A stretch of DNA of 64,000 nucleotides from the NCBI GenBank assembly GCA_013399855.1, contig VXAY01006085.1, positions 606,685 to 670,684 of the forward strand. The letters are read 5' to 3'. Shown piece by piece: positions 25,417 to 36,356 of the stretch. Source of the stretch: Oxyruncus cristatus. Lineage: Eukaryota; Chordata; Aves; Passeriformes; Cotingidae. The position numbers were made by a program, and so were the translations under genes. The notes beneath the pieces are model-generated. The model was not told where the DNA came from, ran no database searches, and was given only the letters and a program-made list of their open reading frames with translations. How positions within the stretch are numbered: the first letter of the stretch is position 1; each line of letters begins with the position of its first letter.

Positions 25417-27919
25417 AAAAAAAAAAAAGAAGAGAATTAGCTAAGCTGTTCTATTTCCCCTTGCCATCTCCATTTCCTGAGACAGGCTGCTCTGTATCAA
25501 ACTGTGATTTGCCCAATACTCTTTTTGTGATTTCCCACAGGAGAGCCATGGTCAGCATAGGAGAAGAAGTAATGTGAGGCAACCAGCCCAAGAACAGTTG
25601 AAAGGTTACTGTTACATGCATATGAACACTTTGTACCACACTGGCTGCATTAATTGATTTGGCATGCATCAGAGATTCAGAAAAATATCTGAAAAATACT
25701 CTCCAACACGGTTTGATGCAACACATACTCATTCTATTACCAGTTTGCTTTACTTTTAAAGACTTCAAAATTCTTTCAGAACTTTCTTTTTACCTCTTAA
25801 ATTTCTAGGTGCTTAAAATATACTTCAAACTGCTTTGAGAGGCTTAAAACTTCGTTCATGGCAGACATTTGAACAACATCTTCCAAATACCAGCATGAGA
25901 GACAGTAAGGGGAGCTGTGGTAGCATTTCTTTTTTATTTTCTAGGAGAAATGTCAAAGCTTTCAGATAGACTGAAATGTCAAGGAAAAGAAAAGCTGAAG
26001 TGGAAACTGCTAGTATAATCAGTATGAATTAATAAAATGTAGAAATGAATATGCATTATTAAATTTAAGGGACAAGCTTTTATACAGTTAACATATAACA
26101 GAAAATGTACCACCAGAGTCAGTGATAATTGCTTAACTTTTAACAAAGTTAAATCCAGACTATAAGTTCTTTGCAACTTTTTGTTCAATAGAAAATGATG
26201 AATCAATTGTTAGGAGACTTGGAAAAGGATCCTGATTTTCTCCATTTTAAGAATTTTTATTTAGTTAGTTTTATCAAAGATGTGAAAATCCATATGTGAT
26301 CCTTAGCTAAATCAGGCTTTTACAACTTTATGACCAGGCAATGAATTTAGTCAGAGCATTTATATTCACCTAAAGCTCTGGGCAAATAATAGCTTTAATA
26401 AACTAAATTTGAAAATAAGATACAGCTTTCTTTTTGAGCGACCTGACCTGGACACTAGCTAAATGTCAGAAAACCTGAAGTAGTAATGAAATCTGGCTGC
26501 TTGCCAATGCCACTGACTCAACTCACTGCAATGCTAAAATCTCATGTAGAAACCTATGGTGCAGTGACAGAATTGCTTTCAGCTTGGCAGGAACAGTATA
26601 AACAGACCTATGGACTGAGACTACAAGTGCACAAGACAAGTGTAAACAACTTGATTTCAAGAATCCCAGCTGAATAACATATCATGTTCTACTACAGTCA
26701 CAATGCTAGATCTCATGAATGTAACCTGCACAAAGGATAAAAGCCACAGAGGAGGTTGCATGGGGCACATTTCTCTGTTTATCAAACATAGAGAAGGAAA
26801 AAAAGTTGTCAGTTCGAAAGCAAAAAAAACCACCTCTACTCTCTTTCCCTCTTGCACACACACAAAAAAGGAAAAAAAAAAAAAAATTATACGAATTGTG
26901 AGAATTTGCACTGATAAGCAAAATCTTCTTTTATTTAAATCGAATTCTAGATCAATTCTTGGCCTTATGTCTTTGCTATCTGACCCCAGGGGTCAAAACA
27001 GTTTGCTGCTTTCTCAAAAATTTCAGGCCTCAAAGGGCAGTTAATGATGTGTGTTTGCTTTCTAATGATGACTGTGGTATTCTCAGAGCATAAACACAAT
27101 CAATTGTACAGTGATAACAGAACAATTTTTTTAGTAAGCTTAACATCAATATGATGCATCAGTGCTTGATATTGCTAACATACCCTTGAAACCATTTCTT
27201 AGGCTGTATAGGAAAGTGTCAGCTTTTGTTTTGTCTGAACATCATGAAATACATCTGCAAACTCTTTTGCATCTTATGGTCATTTAAGGAATCAGAAGGT
27301 ATAGAAGGAATGACAAATAAAGTACTTATCTTTTAAGAAAACACCTCAACTTTTTTCAGCACCAAACTGTAACTGCTACAGCTGCAAGAGTTTCCATTGA
27401 AACTATTGAGACTGAAAACTATTTATTGTGACCTGCGTACCGATTTAACCACCTAATAGCACATGTCTGCAGATAGAGACAGCACCTGCAAGAAACCACT
27501 CAGGTGTTGTGGGGCAGGCAGCACTGATATGTATCCTTTGAAAGAAAATATATGTGGTTCCATGTATGTATGTGTTGTGTGTTCTCATGTCATACACCGT
27601 TAGAAGTCTGTACTGCATCTTATTTGAAATACAATTAGCATATTCAGATGTGAAGCAGAAAGTAGTGGTGCAGCTGAGAAGCTATTGACCCAATGGATAG
27701 ATCCTGCAGGCCTCTAAGAGAGTGAGTCATGTTGTATGAGCTGCAGCTTGCTGGGCTTATTTTATCCCATAACTGGCACTGATAATTTTAGTTATATATT
27801 TTTCATAAAGGATTCATAATTTTTCAGTTTTACTTGTAAATTAGCTCTAGAAGCAAGCCATATAACTCATGTAGTCTAAAATCATAAATTACAGAAGAAT
27901 TTCGGTGAGAATAAACATT
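25417..27919. other. Non-coding stretch, no gene recognised
   Basis: Open frames reach 113 codons (26703-27044 plus), but that frame runs through a poly-A tract at 26872-26886 and encodes lysine-rich low-complexity sequence, so it is not credible. No named repeat was seen before the CR1 fragment at 27.92 kb. Confidence 0.65.
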
Positions 27920-28052
27920 TAAAGGTTATCTGGTCCAACTCCCCTGCAATGAGCAGGGACATCTTCCACTAGATCAAATTGCTCAGAGTCCCATCCAACC
28001 TGAGCTTGAGTATTCCCAGGAATGGGATATCTACAATGTCTCTGGCCAAAAC
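27920..28052 (-). mobile_element. CR1 LINE 3'-region fragment
   Basis: Diagnostic plus-strand pieces include CTGGTCCAACTCCCCTGCAA, GAGCAGGGACATCTTCCACT and CCCATCCAACCTGAGCTTGA. These read as the reverse complement of the CR1 3' region. The extreme 3' end (the ATTCTGTGATTCT repeat) is missing or decayed, and divergence is substantial. There is no coding sequence. Confidence 0.85.
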
Positions 28053-31000
28053 TGGAGCCAGTACAAACCAAGAGTTTGAATTCTCTTCTGAAGAGATCAC
28101 GTAAACCTGAAAAATAAGCTCTGAATTTTGATAAGAAAATTGATTGTTAAACACAATTTGGGGATATTATAAATGCCACTAATCTATGTGTCAAATATTT
28201 AACATTATGAATTCAACAACTCAAAAAGCTGACTCATGAGACTTTGATGACTCATATATAATTTCTGGAGGTCTTATTGAAAATTGTGTTTAATAATTAG
28301 AAATTAAAAATCTGCTGTAAAATCAGTCAGAAAAATATTGCACATAATAGCAAATACATTGCTGGGGAAAATGCAGAAACCATAGAGGAAATACAAGTTG
28401 TGATTGTTCTGCTATTCATTTGTAAATTATCTTTGCTAAACAAGGATCTCTGATGGTGCACACTTACAGAATTTTAAGAATGTCTTTGTAGATTGATTTT
28501 TAAATTACCACACACATTTTAAGTCACCTGTGATCATCTATATTTGTAGATCTGTAATTTTCCTCCTTCCCTCCTCTTTACTGTAATTTCTGGCCACTAC
28601 CAATACTCTAAACAGGTAGTAGAGGCTCTAAAACCTTGAAAGTATGAAAGGGATCTGATGGGGTGATTTTTCTGAATTTGGCCCCTCACTTCATCCAAAG
28701 GCAGTAGCTGGGGGTCCTTGAAATTTTTATGGCATTGAATATAACATATGGGCTAAATTCTACTTCTGAAATAGGAAGAAGGTATTTCTGATTTTTACCT
28801 TCTTGTAAGCCACTCAAAAACTTGAGGAACACCTTTGAAGAGAGAGTACAATTTAGAGGCATGTGGATATTCAGCTGTCAGTGGACCTGGTGTTCCTCAG
28901 CTCCTTAGATACTGACATATTTCTGCTTCATTGTGCAATACTCACTGTAGTCCCACTTGCTGACTACCTGTGCCTCCTTAAAAATGCAGCGCAAATAATT
29001 GTGGAAAAAGGTGCGTGACAGATGTTTAACATATGTATCTTCACATTATCTCCTAAGCTCTGAACTGAGAAAAGTGCCATGCTTTCACTTGCCAAAAGTC
29101 ATGTGAGTTCTGATGGACAGAAGAAATACATTTTCCATCTGAAATTGCATAAATATATAAATCAAGTTAGCTACGATAGGATTAATATCTAATGTTGTAC
29201 TACTGTACTGCTATGTTTTGTAAGCTAACACTTGAGACATTTCTGTGTCTCTACAATCATCTATGAAATAAGAGGGCTTATGAAAACAAGAGAATTCTTG
29301 CAGAACTTACTTTGCTGGGCCATCTACTCATTGTGACAGGGTTATGGAGGATCTTAGGGATGTTTCCCAGTCTCCTTTACAACTCTTGGCACCAAAATAA
29401 ATCCTAGAAATAGTAGGAAGATTCTTTTGTAGTTCTCTGATTGATGTTCAAGAGAGGACGAATGTGTGGAGAATTGAGATTTTTGTCCTTCTCTATAAAG
29501 ACTACTTAAACAGGGATTTTCCAGGAACGTTAACATGGCTTATTAAGAAGATGGAAAATACCTTTGTCCCATATTTTTATTTCACTAAATTTTCCTTCCT
29601 TCATAGAACTAGAAAAATGCTAGAGCTCCAAAAAAGGTGACAATTTTCTTATTAGCTTTGGCAAGTGTCTTAATTCTCTAAAATTCTCTCTTTCTTTTTG
29701 CTAAACTTTGCGTAAGATCTAAAAATTAAGAAATAGTTTTGGCAAGGGAAATTTCATCCCTGCTGATCAGGCAAAGTTATAAAAACTGGATAAATTATAT
29801 GCAATGAAAAATATTTGGTAAAATAAATTTAACCTAGCAGAATTTTTAGTTCTGCCTTTTATAGACACAACTGAAAAACCTTGTTCTTTTTTTCTTCAAG
29901 TTTTCTCATAAATCAAAGATGAAACTTTATGTCTGATATATATTTCTATGATCTTTCCTGTAGTCTATGTATATATGACATAGCTGCATGTTAAACTTGG
30001 GCAACATTAGAGCTGTCTCATGACATAAGAAAAGAAAAAACTGAAAAAATATATTTGGGGTTCCAGTAGGGTAGGAGTGAGTTAAAATGAAATTTTTCAT
30101 ATGCAAACTTACTTTCCTGGTTGTATGTCCAAGTCAAATTAGAGTCCAAAGCTAACAGAGCTGATTCCAAGTGCCAGTTGCACTGTCTCAGAAATCTCTT
30201 GAGAGAAGCTGTTTTCATAAGCTTTTACTTGACATAAAGCCCTACTTTCAAGATTTACTTACACGAGTTTTTATAAAATTCACATACACACACATATTCC
30301 ATTCCAAAAGTGTCCATTTTTGCAAAAAATTTTTGCCTGTCTTTATTATATATGTAAATTTATCTTATAAAATTCCTCCTTCCAGAAACAGTATTATTTG
30401 TGTCAATTAAAAAACCCACAACACTGTGCTTGCTATTGCATGGAATTTTATTTGCATGTTTAAAAACAGTTTGGGAATAGTGTCTAGGAAACAACAGATT
30501 TGTTTTTTGTTGTTGTGTTTTATTTCTCATGTACATTATTTTAGGCTTTGAAGTAAATAACTATTAGGGTCAGGGTACTGGAGTGGAATTTTTACCCAGT
30601 ATCTCAACTCTATGGCAGAGATGTGATCTCAGACCATTGAACCAATTTCATTTTGCACTTGGCTGAAATATAAAAGAGAAAACCAGCAGAAGCTTATCTT
30701 ATTAAATTCATTTCTATTTTAAAATCTTCTTCACATCTTTTTTTACTAAAGCAGAAGCAGATGCAAAGGCATTACATACTATCAGTCAATCATGTCATAA
30801 ACTGCCTTAAATTCATTGTTGAAACCAAACACACATAAATAATTCCCTCTCCTCCTTTTTTTCCTTTTTTTTTTTCCTTCTTAAGTGCAAGCAACTGAAT
30901 ATGTTAAAAAATATATTTTAAAGGGTGCAGGGTTGTTAAAGAAGACTACATATTCAGTAATGAGGTCATAAACTTTTGCTTTATTTTGACAAATAATCCA

Positions 31001-32968
31001 TCTTCCTGTATTACATGTATGTTTATGTGAAGTTACATTACAGATCAGTTAGTAATATGTTTTTAAATAAATTGAATTCATTAGCTGCATAAGTTTGTTA
31101 TGTTTTCAGAAATGTGATTGTTAATGCAGAGTGTGTTGTAAAATCAATTCTAATAGTAGTACTTTTCATTTAATGCTAACATAAGTTATTGTAAATGAAA
31201 CATTTCACACCACATCTGTCAAATTCACAAACAGAACCAGAGCAGTATTGTCAGATAACCTTCAGTGGTCTAGGACATAATTTTCAAATACACGTATCAC
31301 AACTGAGATTTCTGAAAAGCCTTTACAATAGCTTTCCCTTAGGCTTCCACTCAGTGAGTAGCCTAGAAATCAAACTTGTGTAAGGAACAATGCTCTTGAC
31401 TGTAGAATCTTGTGTCATTTGTTACATAAGTTGATGGATATAAAACAGGTATGGTCAGGCACCGCGCAAAGCCTGCCCTGCAACTAATACTATTAAATGT
31501 TGTCTCAAACAGTAGATCAAAGTCTTTCTTGGTTATGCCATGGAGTTCCTTTGTATTGCTAAGGAGCTGTATTAGACTTTTTTCTTCTGAATGAGTTTTC
31601 TGCAAAATTGTTGGTAAATGGACTTTGAATACATATGGCCCTGAATAAAGCTTCATAATTCTAAAAATCAATGACTTTTCTAGCAAAATTAATGAGCATT
31701 TTGATCTCTTGCTGTCTTAGTTCCTTTCTTCAATACTAATACTTATTGTTTAGCTCACAATATTGGGTTGAAAGGGTCTAAGCATTAAAAAATTTTCAAA
31801 TATGTTAGTGGAGCTAAAGACTGAGAGCAAATGGATGCCTTCTACTGTGAAGGATTCTAATGGCCTGCAACAAACAGAACACAGGATGTCATGAGGAACA
31901 ATAAAGAAAGACAAAATATTAAATAGCTCCTCATTAGCCAGTCTTGTGGACTGAGCTTCCAGTTTTATAGAAAAATATTGTACTAACTGAAAATAAGGCT
32001 TTGCTATACAGTATATTTAATGGAGAACTATGAATGCTTAGGCAAACTGTAGTTACTTAAGTTTGGAAAGTTTGACTTTGCAATTGCAATGCTATTTTCT
32101 TTGTTTTTAATCATCAGCTTTGCAGGTGTTATATGCTTATGGACATGTGTATAAGACTTTTTCATTTTTTACTTAGGTTGCAAATGCCATCTATTATTAT
32201 AGAAAGAAGACAGAGAATTTTATAGTACCCCAAATAAGAAGACAGAATGTTTTGGGTTTGGAGACATATAAAAATTAGAGAAATATGTTGATCCATCCAG
32301 TTGTCAAGTGTTAGATTCCTTCATGAAAATCTGATCAATATATTCTCTGGCTGAGATTTGTGATAAGTAGACAGAAAGAAATTAAAGTGTTTTTTCTAGA
32401 TTTAGACTCGTAAGGAATCTTCATGAAGAAATCTGGCCCCTGTTTAAAGTTGATAGGAGTTTGGTGTTTTTTCATTTGCTTCAGTTTGTAAAAATTTAAT
32501 CTTAGTTACTTTAAATAGAAGGAATTGACTATTCTTCATTAGTTGCTTTGCAAATAAAGTAAGTAGGTGTTGACTGTGTTTTGGAACAGTTTGGAAAAAC
32601 ACATGCTCATATCAAATAAAGAATAGTGAAGAAAGCTCTATGTAATTACAGCACAACTTTCTAGTAATACATTGTGACTTTACTATGAAGGCATTTCACT
32701 TCCAATGCAAATGCCGTGTTTTAATCAGTTAATATGCATGAAGGATTTTGAACAGCTACTTAGTGCTCATCATTAATAATAATTTACCCTATGTAATGCT
32801 TTACTATATGCCAGACAGAAGCATGGTTGTAGAGCTGTGTCAAAACTTGCTGAAAGTGTAATTGAAGTGAAAAGAGTAAACTGGGCAGGTGCACAGAAGC
32901 TAGATATTAAAGACCTAGTTTAGTATGTCACAGTTGCTAGAATGAAGACTTATTAAGAGCTTGCAACT
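28053..32968. other. Non-coding stretch, no gene recognised
   Basis: The DNA is AT-rich. The longest open frame is 107 codons (31363-31686, minus) and has no recognisable domain. Pyrimidine runs occur near 30845-30880. No named repeat was found. Confidence 0.65.
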
Positions 32969-33057
32969 CCCCCCCAAACAAACAAAAAAACAAACAAACA
33001 AACAACAAGCCCCCCGCACCAAAAAAAAAAAAACAAAACAAAAAACAAAGAACAAAC
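32969..33057. repeat. A-rich (AAAC)n low-complexity tract with C runs
   Basis: The stretch begins with a C run, continues as irregular CAAA/CAAAA units, is interrupted by a second C-rich bit around 33009-33020, and returns to A-rich sequence. On the minus strand this is G runs followed by T-rich repeats. It is probably a degenerate simple repeat and may have grown from a retroposon tail. Confidence 0.8.
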
Positions 33058-34650
33058 TCAAGCATATGTGTTGCCTGCTAAAATTCAAGTTCTGGTAAAA
33101 TTCAAAGATTTAAAATATTGTTCAAAATGTGTTAAAAATAGTGATACTGAAAGCTGTCAGATACCTTTTTTCCATTATGTCAGTGCAAGAAGAATGATTG
33201 TTTATTAAAGAAGGGGAGATGTAAGACCCTGAGAGATTATGGAGGCCAAGAACTTGTTGATATTTTGAAAAGATTATTTATCTGTATCACAGATATAAGT
33301 ATACACATTTTTTAAAAGAAGATATGAAGTGTAAAGGAGGATAATCTTTGAACAATAGGTAGACATTTTTTAAAAAGAAAATATGAGTTGTAAATCTTTA
33401 ACAGTATAAAGTTCTAATAATTTTTGAAATTTTTTTTCTGGTTTCCCTTTCATAAACTATTGTCAGTGCATTTTTTTTCATTCTCCTTCAGATGATAGCA
33501 GACACCACTGGAGTCACAATACTGAGCTCATGCTGATGCACTTGGATCCTGTACAGTGCATCCTGCAAAGGATACCTGCCAATATATTGGACTTGTTATA
33601 TTTATTGACAGGAATACTGTCATGCTTGATTCTGTCAGAACAAGCAGAAACTTTTGATTTAGGCATGCGGTGCTCTCCCACTCACCATGGTCATTTAATC
33701 TAATCATGATATTCTTCTCATGTTTTCCTGTTGGCTTAATTGAGGTTATTATCTGTCGGTATAACTTACATAAAATATGATGACATTGGTAATGCTGGCA
33801 ATATTGCAAAGAGCAGCATTAAATACTGGATGAAGTTATGGAGGGGAAATGGAATATAATGTGTTTAGTGCAGTTATACTGTTCAGGGTTATCAGCTTCA
33901 ATAATGAAAAAGAACATGGGAACACAAAAAGTGCTACGCATTTTGTGAGCATCACAATAAAATTGTTACATGTTCATAGAATGTCTTATAGAACTGTTAA
34001 CACATTTTAGATTGTCATTTGATTGATATATAATTTAATGCTGGTGGCTGGCAAATACAAACTATTTTTAAAATATGCATTGTATTACATGACTTCCAAT
34101 GTCTTCAAGCTTGAAATGTTGAACCACTATGGAAAAAAGAAGCTGAGTAACAAAAAGGTGGGATTTCGTTTGTCAGATCTCTAACAACTATAACTAACTA
34201 CTTCATTGTTAATGAGTGCATTTAAACTGTTGAAAAATCAGTGAAATAATCAAGTAAGTAATTTTATAAAACATACAGTGTAAATCTGGAATATTTTTGC
34301 TGGGTTTCATAAATTAGAAAAAAATGTTTTTAGTGGTTTTTAATGAGATAACTATTCTTTATACTAGGACAGGGTTAAAACAATGCACATCAAAGCAGTT
34401 GTTAATAAACTGCTTTCTTTACCAAATGAAACAACTTGTTTTTTTTGTTTGTTTTGCATTATTGTCATGGTAGTCAGTTAAAGATAGCAAGCTCTGTCTT
34501 GTGTAAATGACCGAGGAATGTATGAACATTTTCCTTTGTTCTGGTACTTATTGTCTCAAATGTTTCACAAGTATTGTTTGGTGGGCACAAATATGTTAAT
34601 AACTGTTAATTTACATTCTAAGGTATACAGAGAGTTTTCTATTAAACAAG
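33058..34650. other. Non-coding stretch, no gene recognised
   Basis: The DNA is AT-rich and unique, with one 93-codon minus frame (33528-33809) of no recognisable family. Nothing else could be supported. Confidence 0.65.
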
Positions 34651-34787
34651 CACAGAATCACAGAATATTCTGAGTTGGAAGGGACCCAAAAGGATCCTAG
34701 AGTCCAACTCTTAAGGAAATGGTCACTATGGGGATCAACCCCACAACTTTGGTGTTATTAGCACCATTCTGTGATCAACTGAGAAAC
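34651..34787 (-). mobile_element. tRNA-Ile/CR1 SINE, TguSINE1-like
   Basis: Read on the minus strand, the element begins with a decayed tRNA-Ile (AAT anticodon). CTCAGTTG (A-box region) is followed by TGGTGCTAATAACACCAAAG (anticodon arm with intact CTAATAA loop) and GGTTGATCCC (B box, one base short of GGTTCGATCCC). Its other half is a CR1-X-type tail ending in TTCTGTGATTCTGTG. A tRNA-Ile head fused to a CR1 tail is the known plan of TguSINE1, a passerine SINE mobilised by CR1 proteins. The head is mutated and should be non-functional as a tRNA. No clear target-site duplication was found, which is common for CR1-type insertions. Confidence 0.85.
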
Positions 34788-35379
34788 ACAGTTCTTTACT
34801 ATTCACTTTGAATGAATACTGTCTTAAGATTCTTCTTTCCCTCTACTGAAGGGAATAAAAAAGTTTCCTTTATCATGGGTAGAGAAAATTCAGCATGAAC
34901 AGATCAAAAAAAAAAGCAAGAAAGAAATGAAACAAAATGTGACCATTACTGATTGGTATTACTTCCAGTAATACTTCCAGGAATTACCCAGTCATTTCTT
35001 GGAAGTCTCCTCTCTGAGTTCATGGATCTTTCAGTCAAATATTACCTGGTATAACACAAAGACTAAAGAGAGATCAAAGTACTGAGGGAATATAAAACAT
35101 TAATATTCCATAGAAACAAAAGAGATCGGATTGTTGGAAATCTAAGAAATAGAACAGGAAGCAGGAGGAAGCAGATGTGAGTACAACCAGAAAATATGAA
35201 CTGCAAGATACTTCAGAAGCCTGAATAAGGAAGAACATGAATAATTTTGAAAATGTGTCTGCCACTCAGTCGTACAGCACAAGCGTTTGTGTCTTTCTTC
35301 AGACTCAGCGGCCAGTTGGGATAGGAGGGGCTGGTGTTAGGAGTGACCGAGGAGAATTTAAATGATTCCAGGGAGAATG
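34788..35379. other. Non-coding spacer between SINE and CR1 fragment
   Basis: AT-rich DNA with short duplicated ACTTCCAG motifs near 34970. No gene and no other named repeat are visible. Confidence 0.6.
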
Positions 35380-35464
35380 GTCCTGCACAGGGACAGGAGT
35401 TGGACTTGATGATTGTTGTGGGTCCTTCCAACTCAGCATATTCTGTGATTCTGTGTGATTCTCT
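35370..35464 (+). mobile_element. CR1-X-type LINE 3'-end fragment
   Basis: The plus strand contains CCTGCACAGGGACAGGAGTT, GGACTTGATGATTGTTGTGG and GTCCTTCCAACTCAGCATAT, then ends in repeated GTGATTCTGTGTGATTCT. This is the sense orientation of a CR1 3' end of the same type as the tail of the nearby SINE. The sequence just upstream shows no tRNA-Ile head, so I call it a truncated CR1 rather than a second SINE. Confidence 0.85.
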
Positions 35465-35785
35465 AATGTTCATCACTTGAGGAACACAAGATAATTAACA
35501 GTTCTTTTTGCTGTTTTAATTAATTTAATTCTGAACAGCATTAAAGAAATTAGTTATTGATTTTGTTGACATTTATAGCTAATCATTTTTTTCAGTGTTT
35601 CAGAATAAAGTATCTGTTGCAATGCACTTTGCACAGTAAAATTCTTGAAACAACCTAAAATGATGTAGACCCGTTACTAGAGCAGGCCAAGATTGTTTGT
35701 CTTTGGGAAATGCCAGTGCAGTTAAACCAAATTTTGCAGTAGAAATTTATTGCTTCCAGTGTATATACGAAAAAAAATTTGAAGT
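35465..35785. other. Non-coding spacer before the LTR
   Basis: AT-rich unique DNA with no gene and no named repeat. Confidence 0.6.
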
Positions 35786-36356
35786 TGTTGTGGTTTAACC
35801 TCAGCCAGCAACCAAACACTACTTGCTCCCTTCCCCACTAGTGGGATCGAGGAGAGAAAAATAATGATAAAAGGGATAAAACTCATAGGTTGAAATAAAA
35901 CAGTTTCATAGGTAAAGCAAAAGCTGCACATGCAAGCAAAGCAAAACAAGGAATTAATTCACTGCTTTCCATGGGCAGGCAGGTGTTCAGCCATCCCCAG
36001 GAAAGCAGAGTCCCATCACATGTTAGCGGTTACTTGGGAAGACAAACACCATCACTCCAAACATCCCTTCCCTTTCTCCTTCTTACCCCCACTTTATACA
36101 CTGAACAGATGTCATATGGTATGGAATATCCCTTGGGTCAGTTGGGGTCACCTGTCCTGACTGTGTCTCCTCCCAGCTTCCCATATACTCCAAACTTCCT
36201 TGCCAGTGTTGCAGTACAAAAAACAGAAAATGCTCTCTGTGAGCACTGTTCAGCAATAACAAAAACATCTCTATGCTGTCAACACTGTGTTCACCACAAA
36301 TCCAAAAGATAGCCACTGTGAAGAAAATTAACTCTACTCCAGCCAAAACCAGCACA
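35786..36356 (-). mobile_element. Solo LTR of an avian endogenous retrovirus
   Basis: The element is 571 bp and has canonical ends. The plus strand begins TGTTGTGGTTTAACC and ends AACCAGCACA, so on the minus strand it runs TG...CA. Internal landmarks match a very common bird ERV LTR: CAGCCAGCAACCAA, CCACTAGTGGGAT, AACTCATAGGTTGAAATAAA, CATATGGTATGGAATA, GGTCAGTTGGGGTCACCTG and TTAACTCTACTCCAGCC. The flanks carry a 5-bp target-site duplication with one mismatch, GAAGT (35781-35785) and GAAGG (36357-36361). No gag, pol or env sequence lies on either side, so this is a solo LTR left by recombination between the two LTRs of a provirus. Open frames inside it (up to 113 codons) are incidental. I do not assign a family name. 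Confidence 0.88.

Noticed and set aside
34725..34787. A functional tRNA-Ile gene on the minus strand
   Set aside because: The acceptor stem and A box are decayed and the T-arm lost a base. It is joined directly to a CR1 tail, so it is a SINE head.
34970..34990. Tandem repeat of ACTTCCAG
   Set aside because: Two short copies only, within the range of chance.
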